Shown here in pieces: positions 14,127-20,539 of a DNA stretch of 20,539 bases (positions are counted from its first letter, which is position 1; each line of letters starts with the position of its first letter). Source of the stretch: VBDM01 sp035651815 (lineage in GTDB: Bacteria; Pseudomonadota; Gammaproteobacteria; Burkholderiales; SG8-39); assembly GCA_035651815.1 (NCBI GenBank), contig DASRFB010000004.1:1-20539 (forward strand). The letters are read 5' to 3'. Both the position numbers and the translations under genes were made by a program. Under the pieces are notes generated by a model that had not been told where the DNA came from, did no database searches, and saw only the letters and a program-made list of their open reading frames with translations.

Positions 14127-15830
14127 ATGGGTAAGCCCGAGAAAATCCGCCTTGGCGACCTGCTGGTCCAGCAGAGGCTCATCTCCAGCGAACAGCTGAA
14201 GCTCGCGCTCGAGCAGCAGAAGCGCAGCGGCCGCAAGCTGGGCAAGGTGCTGGTCGAGAGCGGCTTCGTCACGGAGGACCAGATCTCCGAGGCGCTGGCG
14301 CGCCAGCTCGGCGTCTCCTTCATCAACCTCAAATATTTCAACCTGCAGCCGGAGGTGACGCGCCAGCTGCCGGAATCGCAGGCGCGGCGCTACCGTGCGC
14401 TGCTGCTCGAGGACCGCAAGACCCGCTATCTCGTGGGCATGAGCGATCCGTCGGACCTCTTCGCCTTCGACGAGATCAGCCGCATCCTCAAGAAGGACAT
14501 CGATCTCGCGGTCGTGAACGAGGGCCTGCTGCTGCAGACCATCGACCGCGTCTACCGCCGCACCGAGGAGATCACCGGGCTCGCGAAGGAGCTCGAGGCG
14601 GACCTCGGCGAGACGGCGGTCGACTTCGGCGCCCTGGGCGCGAACCTCAGCGTCGAGGACGCGCCGGTCGTGCGGCTGCTGCAGACGCTGTTCGAGGACG
14701 CGACCCAGGTCAAGGCGTCGGACATCCACATCGAGCCGCAGGAGCACCGCGTGCAGATCCGCTTCCGCATCGACGGCGAGCTGATCCTGCAGACCGAGAC
14801 CGATCCCAAGATCGGGCCGGCGCTGGTGCTGCGGCTGAAGATCATGGCGGGCCTGGACATCTCGGAAAAGCGCCTGCCGCAGGACGGCCGCTTCAACGTC
14901 AAGATCCGCGACCAGCAGGTCGACGTGCGCATGTCGACCATGCCGGTGCAGTACGGCGAGTCGGCGGTCATGCGCCTGCTGAATACCAGCGGCGGGCTGC
15001 TGGGCCTGGAAAGGCTCGGCTTCCCGGATCCGCTGCTGGCGAAATTCCGCGAGCTGATCCACCGCTCGAGCGGGATGATCCTGGTCACCGGGCCCACGGG
15101 CAGCGGCAAGACGACCACCTTGTACGCCGCGCTGTCCGAGGTGAACAGCGTCGACCAGAAGATCATCACCGTGGAGGACCCCGTCGAGTACCGGTTGCAG
15201 GGCATCAACCAGGTCCAGGTGAACGAGAAGATCGAGCTCAGCTTTTCGCGCGTGCTGCGCTCGGCGTTGCGCCAGGACCCCGATATCATCCTGGTCGGCG
15301 AGATACGCGACGAGGAGACCGCGGAGATCGGTCTGCGGGCCGCGCTCACCGGCCACCTCGTCTTCTCCACGCTGCACACGCGCGACGCCGCCAGCACGCC
15401 GATACGCCTGATCGACATGGGCGCGCCGAACTACATGGTTGCGACGTCGCTGAACGCGGTGCTCGCGCAGCGGCTGGTCCGCGTCGTGTGCGAGAGCTGC
15501 GCCGAGCCCCACACGCCGACGCCGCAGGAAACCGCCTGGGCGAACGAAGACGCGAATCGGCCGCCCGCGACCGCGCGCTTCGTGCGCGGCAAGGGATGCT
15601 CGCACTGCAACGGCAGCGGCTATTTCGGCCGCACCGGCGTGTACGAGCTGCTCGACATGTCGCCGGATCTCGTGCAAGCGATCGGCCACGGCGATCCCAC
15701 CGTCTTCATGCGCGCGGCCCACGCGCGCCTCGCCGGCCATACGCTGCGCAGCCACGCGCTCGCGCTCGCCGTGGCGGGCCGGACCACGCTCGGCGAGGCG
15801 ATGCGCGTCACCAGCCAGGTCGAGGACTAG
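14127..15830 (+). CDS. mshE: MSHA pilus assembly ATPase MshE
   Basis: The GspE/PilB-type motor ATPase (567 aa) that drives MSHA pilus extension at the cytoplasmic face of the inner membrane. The N-terminal MshEN domain shows two tandem motifs of the RLGxxL...Q form (Arg8 to Gln31 and Lys37 to Gln60), which in Vibrio MshE bind c-di-GMP; the second has Lys in place of the first Arg. The catalytic core has Walker A GPTGSGKT (322-329), the Asp box ITVEDPVEYR, Walker B DPDIILVGEIRD, the His box TGHLVFSTLHTRDA, and a zinc tetracysteine (Cys455, 458, 491, 494). ATG 14127 follows GGGAGG; the frame is open further upstream but without the domain. It is the first gene of the plus-strand msh cluster, 2 nt before mshG. 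Confidence 0.93.
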   Translation: MGKPEKIRLGDLLVQQRLISSEQLKLALEQQKRSGRKLGKVLVESGFVTEDQISEALARQLGVSFINLKYFNLQPEVTRQLPESQARRYRALLLEDRKTRYLVGMSDPSDLFAFDEISRILKKDIDLAVVNEGLLLQTIDRVYRRTEEITGLAKELEADLGETAVDFGALGANLSVEDAPVVRLLQTLFEDATQVKASDIHIEPQEHRVQIRFRIDGELILQTETDPKIGPALVLRLKIMAGLDISEKRLPQDGRFNVKIRDQQVDVRMSTMPVQYGESAVMRLLNTSGGLLGLERLGFPDPLLAKFRELIHRSSGMILVTGPTGSGKTTTLYAALSEVNSVDQKIITVEDPVEYRLQGINQVQVNEKIELSFSRVLRSALRQDPDIILVGEIRDEETAEIGLRAALTGHLVFSTLHTRDAASTPIRLIDMGAPNYMVATSLNAVLAQRLVRVVCESCAEPHTPTPQETAWANEDANRPPATARFVRGKGCSHCNGSGYFGRTGVYELLDMSPDLVQAIGHGDPTVFMRAAHARLAGHTLRSHALALAVAGRTTLGEAMRVTSQVED

Positions 15831-15832
15831 CG

Positions 15833-17062
15833 ATGCCGCTGTTCGAGTATCGGGGCCGCAATCCTCGGGGCGAGCTCGTCCGGGGCAGCCTCGAGGGAGT
15901 CGATACCGGCGCGATCGCCGATCAGCTCTTCAACACGGGTATCACGCCGATCGAGATCAGGAGCTCGGGCGCGACGGTGGAGTCCGCGGCACGCGGGCTG
16001 CTCGAGCGCATCACCGAGCAGGTGACGGTGGTCGACCTGATGCTGTTCTCGCGGCAGATGTACACGCTGCTCAAGTCGGGCGTTCCGATCCTGCGGGCGC
16101 TCGTCGGGCTTCAGGAGTCGGCGACCAATCCCGCGCTCGCGCGCACGATCCAGGATTTGCGGGCGGGCCTCGACAGCGGTCGCGAGCTCTCGAGCGCCAT
16201 GCTGCGGCACACCGACGTGTTCTCGCCGTTCTATACGAGCATGGTCCGGGTCGGCGAGATGACGGGGCGGCTCGAGGAGATCTTCCTGCGCCTGTCGCAG
16301 CATCTCGACTTCGATCGCGAGATGCGGCAGCGCGTGAAGACCGCGCTGCGGTATCCGCTCACCGTCATGGTCGCCATGGCGGTGGCAATCGCCATCGTCA
16401 ACCTGTTCGTCATTCCGGTGTTCGCGAAGGTGTACACCGGGCTGGGGGCGCAGCTGCCGCTGCTGACCCGGATCCTCATCGGTTTCTCCGAGTTCACGCT
16501 GAACTATTGGGCGCTCATCCTCGCCGGCGGTATCGCCGGGTTCTTCGCGTTCCGGATGTGGCGATCCACCGTGCGCGGCAAATACGAGTGGGACAAGCTC
16601 AAGCTGCGCATTCCCATCGCCGGCAAGATCGTGCTCAAGGCGACGCTCGCGCGCTTCGCCCGGAGCTTCGCGCTCGCGATCCGCAGCGGCGTCCCCGTGG
16701 TGCAGAGCCTCAGCGTGGTCAGCAAGGTCGTGGACAACGACTACATCGCGCAGCGCATCGAGCAGATGCGCGACGGCGTCGAGCGAGGCGAAAGCGTCCT
16801 GCGCACGGCGGTGACCACGGGCGTCTTCACGCCGGTGGTGCTGCAGATGATCGCGGTGGGCGACGAGACGGGCGAGCTCGACAACCTCATGCAGGAGATC
16901 GCCGAGATGTACGAGCGCGAGGTCGAGTACGAGCTGAAGACGCTCAGCTCGCAGATCGAGCCGATCATGATCGTGTTCCTCGCGATCCTCGTGCTGATCC
17001 TGGCGCTCGGCGTGCTGCTGCCGGTCTGGGGCCTCGGCAGGGCCGTGCTCGGGCCGCATTAG
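15833..17062 (+). CDS. mshG: MSHA inner-membrane platform protein MshG (PilC/GspF family)
   Basis: A polytopic inner-membrane protein of 409 aa that couples the MshE motor to pilin insertion. Two GspF cytoplasmic domains are visible, around 65-190 (FSRQMYTLLKSGVPILRAL, VGEMTGRLEEIF) and 265-395 (FARSFALAIRSGVPVVQSL, VGDETGELDNLM). Membrane segments lie near 175-198, 223-241 and 377-398. The N-terminal PLFEYRGRNPRGELVRGSLEG is typical of PilC/GspF/MshG. The length is normal. It starts 2 nt after mshE and ends 13 nt before the next prepilin gene. Confidence 0.93.
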   Translation: MPLFEYRGRNPRGELVRGSLEGVDTGAIADQLFNTGITPIEIRSSGATVESAARGLLERITEQVTVVDLMLFSRQMYTLLKSGVPILRALVGLQESATNPALARTIQDLRAGLDSGRELSSAMLRHTDVFSPFYTSMVRVGEMTGRLEEIFLRLSQHLDFDREMRQRVKTALRYPLTVMVAMAVAIAIVNLFVIPVFAKVYTGLGAQLPLLTRILIGFSEFTLNYWALILAGGIAGFFAFRMWRSTVRGKYEWDKLKLRIPIAGKIVLKATLARFARSFALAIRSGVPVVQSLSVVSKVVDNDYIAQRIEQMRDGVERGESVLRTAVTTGVFTPVVLQMIAVGDETGELDNLMQEIAEMYEREVEYELKTLSSQIEPIMIVFLAILVLILALGVLLPVWGLGRAVLGPH

Positions 17063-17075
17063 ACCGCTCGCGCCC

Positions 17076-17612
17076 ATGCGAGTCCACCAGCTCCAGCGCG
17101 CCCCGGGGCGGGGCTTCTCGCTCATCGAGTTCACGGTGGTGCTGGTGATCATCGGCATCATCGCCGCGATCCTGCTCGACCGGATCAAGTTCTACCAGGA
17201 GCAGGCGGAGAAGGCGACGATGGAAGCCACGGCGGCGGCGATCCAGGCGGGATTACATTTGCGCATCGCGGGCTACCTCGCCGCGGGCAAGAGCGGAAGC
17301 GAGGTCGAAGGCCTGGCACGGCAGAACCCGATCGACTGGCTCGCTCGCAAGCCCGACAACTACGCCGGCGCCTTCGACCGGATCGGAGCGGACGAGCTTC
17401 CCGCGGGCACCTGGTATTTCGACCTGTCGGACGGCACCCTCGTGTACCGGATCCGATACGGGCATGCGTTCGTCACGGAGAACGAGGGTCCCAGGGAGGT
17501 GCGCTATCGCGCGCGCGTGGAATACGGCCGGCTCGAGAACGACTCTGGTTTGATCGGGCTCAGGGTGGCGGAGTTCGCGCCCATGCATCCTTACCATTGG
17601 TTGACGCAGTGA
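17076..17612 (+). CDS. Type IV prepilin-like protein in the mshB/mshF position
   Basis: A 178-aa pseudopilin. The leader ends at Gly13 and the mature protein begins FSLIEFTVVLVIIGIIAAIL, with Glu at mature position 5, the signal for the PilD/MshP-type prepilin peptidase and N-methylation. A long amphipathic helix follows (DRIKFYQEQAEKATMEATAA), then a soluble domain with NPIDWLARKPDNYAG and WYFDLSDGTLVYRIRYGH. In Vibrio the genes between mshG and mshA are mshF and mshB; only this one gene occupies the interval here, so I do not assign a single symbol. It is likely a minor pilin or initiation-complex subunit. It is the last gene before the mshA promoter region. Confidence 0.82.
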   Translation: MRVHQLQRAPGRGFSLIEFTVVLVIIGIIAAILLDRIKFYQEQAEKATMEATAAAIQAGLHLRIAGYLAAGKSGSEVEGLARQNPIDWLARKPDNYAGAFDRIGADELPAGTWYFDLSDGTLVYRIRYGHAFVTENEGPREVRYRARVEYGRLENDSGLIGLRVAEFAPMHPYHWLTQ

Positions 17613-17623
17613 GCCTTGCCGCT

Positions 17624-17640
17624 TTGGCATGAGCATTGCT
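17624..17640 (+). promoter_or_regulatory. Sigma54 (RpoN)-like promoter of mshA
   Basis: TTGGCATGAGCATTGCT matches the consensus TTGGCACG-N4-TTGCW at all but one position. The invariant GG (17626-17627) and GC (17638-17639) are 10 bp apart. Predicted transcription start is near 17651. It sits just after the stop codon of the upstream prepilin gene, giving the major pilin its own promoter. Confidence 0.65.
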
Positions 17641-17868
17641 TAGTATTAAACCAAGGTCTACGCTGTGGGCCGGCCGAGATTGTTTTGCAAGGGATTTCGG
17701 GTTGGGCCAAGGCCATAGCTGCGATCAAGTTTGGCGTGCCGGCGTCAGAAGCGTCTCAAAGGTGTCAGCCGGAGCGCCGGAAGACGCGGATATGTGCGGT
17801 TTAACCTTCGAGAGAAGCGCGATTTCGCTTAAGTTTCACCTAATTAACGTAGTGAAGGGAGAACAGAA
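17641..17868 (+). other. Long low-GC leader of mshA
   Basis: This gap of about 230 nt has visibly lower G+C than the flanking genes and no convincing coding sequence. Possible stems are GCGTC (17751-17755) with GACGC (17783-17787), enclosing CCGG-AGCG-CCGG; AAGCG (17815-17819) with CGCTT (17826-17830); and TTCAC (17835-17839) with GTGAA (17852-17856), whose 3' arm abuts the GGGAG ribosome site (17857-17861). The TAATTA palindrome lies in the last loop. I see no conserved c-di-GMP riboswitch core. Confidence 0.45.
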
Positions 17869-18234
17869 ATGCGTAACAACCAAGGCTTCACGCTGATCGA
17901 GCTGATTGCCGTTATCGCGATTCTCGCGATTCTCGCGGCGACCGCGGTTCCGCAATTCGTGGATCTGCGGGACGACGCGGCAACGGCTTCCGTGCAGGGC
18001 GTCGCGGGAGCGCTGAGCTCCGCGTCCGCGCTGAACTACGCGAAGAGCGTTTCCCCGACCGGCGGCGGCACAGCGGTGGCCAACTGCACCGCAGTGGCTG
18101 CTCTGCTGCAGGGCGGCGCGCTTCCGACCGGTTACACCATCACGGCTGCCGCTGTCGCCGCGGGTGCGACGGTCACTTGCGTGTTGAACGGCCCGCGCAG
18201 CAAGAGCGCGAACTTCACCGCGATCGGCGTATAG
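17869..18234 (+). CDS. mshA: MSHA major pilin subunit
   Basis: A type IVa pilin of 121 aa and the main shaft subunit. The very short leader MRNNQG is cleaved before FTLIELIAVIAILAILAATA, with Glu11 at mature position 5. The helix is followed by FVDLRDDAATASVQGVAGAL, the usual alpha-1C of MshA/PilE-type pilins. A single cysteine pair, Cys73 and Cys104, would form the D-loop disulfide. The globular part is short and Ala/Gly/Thr-rich. GGGAG stands 7 nt before the ATG. Its own sigma54-like promoter upstream and a strong terminator downstream (18329) mark it as the most highly expressed gene of the cluster. MshA is assigned by position and pilin type; PilA-like naming is an alternative. Confidence 0.88.
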   Translation: MRNNQGFTLIELIAVIAILAILAATAVPQFVDLRDDAATASVQGVAGALSSASALNYAKSVSPTGGGTAVANCTAVAALLQGGALPTGYTITAAAVAAGATVTCVLNGPRSKSANFTAIGV

Positions 18235-18250
18235 CGCTTGCGGTCGACCC

Positions 18251-18262
18251 ATTTCATGAAAT
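18251..18262. repeat. Perfect 12-bp palindrome after mshA
   Basis: ATTTCATGAAAT is its own reverse complement and lies 16 nt after the mshA stop codon. It could be a protein-binding site or part of the 3' end structure. GGCGGGG (18266-18272) and CCCCGCC (18309-18315) nearby could pair across a 36-nt loop. Confidence 0.3.
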
Positions 18263-18328
18263 CCGGGCGGGGATAGAGCGGCATCCGAATCGGGGTACCG
18301 CAGTCAAGCCCCGCCGGCTTGAAAGGGC

Positions 18329-18371
18329 AAAAGGAGAATGGCGATACCGCTTCGCTGTTCTCCTTTTTTTT
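18329..18371 (+). terminator. Strong intrinsic terminator between mshA and mshC
   Basis: AAAAGGAGAATGGCGA (18329-18344) pairs with TCGCTGTTCTCCTTTT (18352-18367) around a 7-nt loop. That is 16 bp with two G-T wobbles, followed by T's up to 18371. It lies 95 nt after mshA and ends 5 nt before the mshC ATG, so the minor pilins depend on read-through or another start. Confidence 0.85.
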
Positions 18372-18376
18372 ACCGC

Positions 18377-18850
18377 ATGAACACGGCGTCATCCATGTCG
18401 CACATTCGCCAGCGCGGCTTCTCCCTGATGGAGCTGATCGCGGTGCTCGCGATCGTCGCCGTCCTGTCCGTGTCCGCCACCGCCATGTTCAGCAAGCGCT
18501 CCTTCGACACGGGGCGGTTCACGCAGGAAGTGGAAGCGGCGATCGCCTACGCGCAAAAGGAAGCCGTGGCGAGACGGCGGACGGTCAGCGTCACGGTCAG
18601 CGCAGCTTCGGCCGATTTCGCCATCTGCAAGACCTTCAACCCGTGCGGCGGTACGGTGGCACTCCCTCTTCCGACGCAAAGCGGCGGCGCCTCGCTTGCC
18701 GCGCCGACCAACGTGGCGCTGTCGGCCGTCGCGTTCAACTTCGACCCTTCCGGCATGGTTTCCGGCGTGGCGACGCCGATCACCATCACGGTGACGGGAG
18801 ATATTTCGAACAGCGTGTTCGTCGAGGCGACCGGCTATGTGCACCGCTGA
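18377..18850 (+). CDS. mshC: MSHA minor pilin MshC (GspH/FimT-like)
   Basis: A 157-aa pseudopilin. The leader ends RQRG (Gly14), and the mature protein begins FSLMELIAVLAIVAVLSVSA with Glu at position 5. The body has GspH/FimT-like features (RFTQEVEAAIAYAQKEAVARRRTVSV) and two cysteines (ICKTFNPCGG). The start is uncertain: ATG 18377 and ATG 18395 both lack a Shine-Dalgarno sequence, while ATG 18338, which has AAGGAG, lies inside the terminator hairpin with poor spacing. It probably belongs to the minor-pilin complex that primes or caps the fibre. It overlaps mshD by 14 nt. Confidence 0.82.
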   Translation: MNTASSMSHIRQRGFSLMELIAVLAIVAVLSVSATAMFSKRSFDTGRFTQEVEAAIAYAQKEAVARRRTVSVTVSAASADFAICKTFNPCGGTVALPLPTQSGGASLAAPTNVALSAVAFNFDPSGMVSGVATPITITVTGDISNSVFVEATGYVHR

Positions 18851-19295
18851 GGCGCCACGGCGGGCGCGCGGCTTCACGCTGCCGGAGCTGCTCTTGATCA
18901 TCGTCGTGCTCGGCATCGGGCTCTCGGGGATCGTGACGGCGTTCACGACGATGGTCGGCGGCAGCGCGGATCCCCTGGTCCGCAGGCAGGCGATGGCGGT
19001 CGCCGAGGCGCTGATGGAAGAGATCATGGCGCAGGCTTACAACGACCCGGGTACTGCGCCCGGGGCGACGCGCGAGTCCTTCGACAGCATCACGGACTAC
19101 AACGGCTATAGCACCACAGGCGTGAAGAACTTCTCCGGGGTCGCGATACCCGAGCTGGCGAACTACAACGTCGCGGTCACGGTCGGCGGAGCCACGGTCG
19201 TGAACGGAGCGACGGCCAAGCTCGTGACGGTCACCGTGACCGGGCCCGGGCCCGCGGGCGCGTTCACGCTGCAGGGCTACAAGGCGAGCTACTGA
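18837..19295 (+). CDS. mshD: MSHA minor pilin MshD (PilV/GspI-like)
   Basis: A 152-aa pseudopilin with a leader ending at Gly12 and a mature start FTLPELLLIIVVLGIGLSGI, Glu at position 5 and Pro at 4. The segment RRQAMAVAEALMEEIMAQAYNDP is the hallmark of MshD and PilV-like proteins. No cysteine follows the leader. It overlaps mshC upstream by 14 nt and shares one base with mshO downstream (TGATG), indicating translational coupling. The likely role is in the minor-pilin complex. Confidence 0.85.
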   Translation: MCTAEAPRRARGFTLPELLLIIVVLGIGLSGIVTAFTTMVGGSADPLVRRQAMAVAEALMEEIMAQAYNDPGTAPGATRESFDSITDYNGYSTTGVKNFSGVAIPELANYNVAVTVGGATVVNGATAKLVTVTVTGPGPAGAFTLQGYKASY

Positions 19296-20224
19296 TGCGC
19301 GGCGATCCGCACAAAAGCGCGGGCATCACCATCATCGAGCTGGTGGTCGTCGTCTCGCTGCTCGCGATCATCAGCGCCGTCGCCGCGCTCGTCCTGCGCG
19401 GACCGCTCCAGGCGTATGCCGACACCAGCCGCCGCGCGGAGCTCACGGACCAGGCCGATACCGCGCTGCGCCGCATCGGCCGCGACCTGCGCAGCGCGCT
19501 TCCGAACAGCATCCGCGTGATCTCGGGTGCGACGACGTATCTGGAGTTTTTCCCCGTGCGCACCGCCGGCCGCTATCGCGCGGAAGGGACTGGAACGGCG
19601 GATCCGCTGAGCTTCAACGCCACGGACACGACGTTCAATATCCTCGGCACGCCGAGCAGCGCGCCGGGTCAGGTGATCCAGGCCAACGACATCCTGGTGG
19701 TGCGCAACGACGCCTCGGCAGCCACCGACGTCCGCGCGAACGCCTACACGTACAACCAGTCGGGCGCGGGGTTCAACTGCACCGTTGCCAACGGCGCGAA
19801 CTGCAATACCGCGACTATCACGGGCGCGCCGGCGGCCACCGCCGACCCGAACGAGTTCAAGCTGACGTTCGGATCCCGCCAGTTCAACTTCGACACCACC
19901 GCCGGGCGCGGCTTCGGCTCGCCGGGCAACCGGTTTTACGTGGTCACGCAGCCCGTGACCTACGTGTGCGCACCGAGCAACGTCCTCGACGCGAGCGGCA
20001 ACTCGCCCGGGACTCTGAAGCGCGTGACGAACTACGGCGTCACCCTCGCGCAGCCGACTCCGGCCGGCGGCGATCTCGTTGCGGGCAACGTGTCGGCGTG
20101 CACCATCGGCTACAGCGCGAACGTTTCCGGATACACCGGGCTCGTCGTGCTGAAGCTCTCGCTCACCCGCGGCAACGAGACGGTCAGCCTCTACCATGAA
20201 GTTCACGTCAACAATGCGCCCTGA
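19295..20224 (+). CDS. mshO: MSHA minor pilin MshO (PilW/GspJ-like)
   Basis: A 309-aa large pseudopilin. The leader ends at Gly10 and the mature protein begins ITIIELVVVVSLLAIISAVA: Ile replaces the usual Phe at +1, while Glu at +5 is kept. The segment RRAELTDQADTALRRIGRDLRSALPNSIRV is typical of MshO/PilW/GspJ. The rest is a beta-rich Asn/Thr/Gly domain with several cysteines. It is coupled to mshD through TGATG and overlaps mshP. The likely role is as a large tip-complex minor pilin. Confidence 0.85.
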   Translation: MRGDPHKSAGITIIELVVVVSLLAIISAVAALVLRGPLQAYADTSRRAELTDQADTALRRIGRDLRSALPNSIRVISGATTYLEFFPVRTAGRYRAEGTGTADPLSFNATDTTFNILGTPSSAPGQVIQANDILVVRNDASAATDVRANAYTYNQSGAGFNCTVANGANCNTATITGAPAATADPNEFKLTFGSRQFNFDTTAGRGFGSPGNRFYVVTQPVTYVCAPSNVLDASGNSPGTLKRVTNYGVTLAQPTPAGGDLVAGNVSACTIGYSANVSGYTGLVVLKLSLTRGNETVSLYHEVHVNNAP

Positions 20225-20539
20225 ACGCGGCTTCGCCGCCATCACCGCCGTGTTCATCCTGGTCGTGCTCGCGGGGCTGGCCGCTTCGCTGGTCACGATC
20301 TTCGGCGGGCAGCAGCGCTCGCAGGCGTACGACATGCTGGGCACGGAGGCCTACCAGAGCGCGCATGCGGGCCTGGATGCGGCCATCAGCACCGTCATCA
20401 ACACGGGCAACTGTCCGGCCACCGGCACGTTCGGCGTTCCGGGCGCGCCCAATCTCGCGGCCTTCAGCTTCACCGTCGCCTGCAACGCGACGCCCAGCAT
20501 CAGCGACGCCGGCGGCACGCTGAAGATGTTCCAGATCGT
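20196..20539 (+). CDS. mshP: MSHA biogenesis protein MshP (PilX-like), partial at window end
   Basis: The first 114 codons of a gene cut by the window end. RGFAAITAVFILVVLAGLAASLVTI (11-35) is the hydrophobic N-terminal helix. GGQQRSQAYDMLGTEAYQSAHAGLDAAIS (37-65) follows and is characteristic of MshP and PilX-type proteins. The position that is usually Glu5 in pilins is not acidic here (G then FAAIT), as is common in this group. Starts at 20196 or 20214 both overlap the end of mshO (29 or 11 nt), and neither has a clear ribosome site. The 3' part is not visible. Confidence 0.82.
   Translation, partial: MKFTSTMRPERGFAAITAVFILVVLAGLAASLVTIFGGQQRSQAYDMLGTEAYQSAHAGLDAAISTVINTGNCPATGTFGVPGAPNLAAFSFTVACNATPSISDAGGTLKMFQI

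Noticed and set aside
13992..15755. Long minus-strand open frame (587 codons) antisense to mshE
   Set aside because: High-GC shadow frame. The plus strand encodes a complete, motif-perfect MshE, while the antisense product is an Arg/Leu/Val/His-rich sequence with no recognisable domain.
17641..17868. c-di-GMP (GEMM) riboswitch in the mshA leader
   Set aside because: Considered because of the pilus context, but the conserved core sequences were not seen by eye. A covariance search would settle it.
17616..17896. Two small open frames in the mshA leader
   Set aside because: No good ribosome site, one runs into mshA out of frame, and neither resembles a known leader peptide.
1..20539. CRISPR array, tRNA, rRNA, insertion sequence, integrase or toxin-antitoxin pair
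   Set aside because: No regularly spaced repeats, cloverleaf-like stretches, transposase motifs or paired small genes were found.

Overview
This is a GC-rich (roughly two-thirds G+C), gene-dense chromosomal segment of a Gram-negative bacterium, most likely a betaproteobacterium. The pointers are the tight aat-bpt-pyrD order, a soluble RnfB-like ferredoxin protein overlapping nth, a DUF1841 gene, two small diheme-free class I cytochromes c, and an MSHA-type pilus locus. No tRNA, rRNA, CRISPR array, insertion sequence or phage gene was seen.

Layout. (1) 1-671: a terminator, then a peroxiredoxin gene on the minus strand, whose promoter faces that of a lone GspE/PilB-family ATPase (671-2467, plus). 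(2) 2475-4953, minus: a MoxR-type AAA+ ATPase and a CoxE-like VWA protein, translationally coupled, followed by a small secreted DUF4189 protein. (3) 5024-6488, plus: a secreted N-acetylmuramoyl-L-alanine amidase, then a two-gene cytochrome c operon with its own good sigma70-like promoter. (4) 6495-11364, minus: a compact seven-gene run, in transcription order Rieske protein, aat, bpt, pyrD, rnfB-like, nth, DUF1841, with gaps of at most about 28 nt and several overlaps. (5) 11500-12726, plus: an ammonium transporter. (6) 12734-13974, minus: an L-2-haloacid-dehalogenase-type HAD enzyme overlapping a Nudix hydrolase. (7) 14127 to the window end, plus: an MSHA pilus cluster in the order mshE, mshG, prepilin (mshB/F position), mshA, mshC, mshD, mshO, mshP (cut by the window end).

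How the genes fit together. The MSHA block supplies the extension ATPase with an N-terminal c-di-GMP-binding type domain (MshE), the inner-membrane platform (MshG), the major pilin (MshA) and five pilin-like or pilus-tip proteins. The usual partners mshI-mshN (alignment proteins and secretin) are not upstream here, so they must lie downstream or elsewhere. The most interesting signals are regulatory. Sequences matching the sigma54 (RpoN) GG-N10-GC promoter occur both before mshE (14081-14097) and before mshA (17624-17640). The mshA message would then carry a leader of about 218 nt that is poorer in G+C than its surroundings. A strong intrinsic terminator separates mshA from the minor pilins, which would give a high major-to-minor pilin ratio. 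The seven-gene minus-strand block combines N-degron tagging (Aat, Bpt), pyrimidine synthesis, base-excision repair and two iron-sulfur redox proteins.

Limits: all functions are read from motifs and gene order; no database search was possible. Promoters, terminators and start codons are predictions from inspection.
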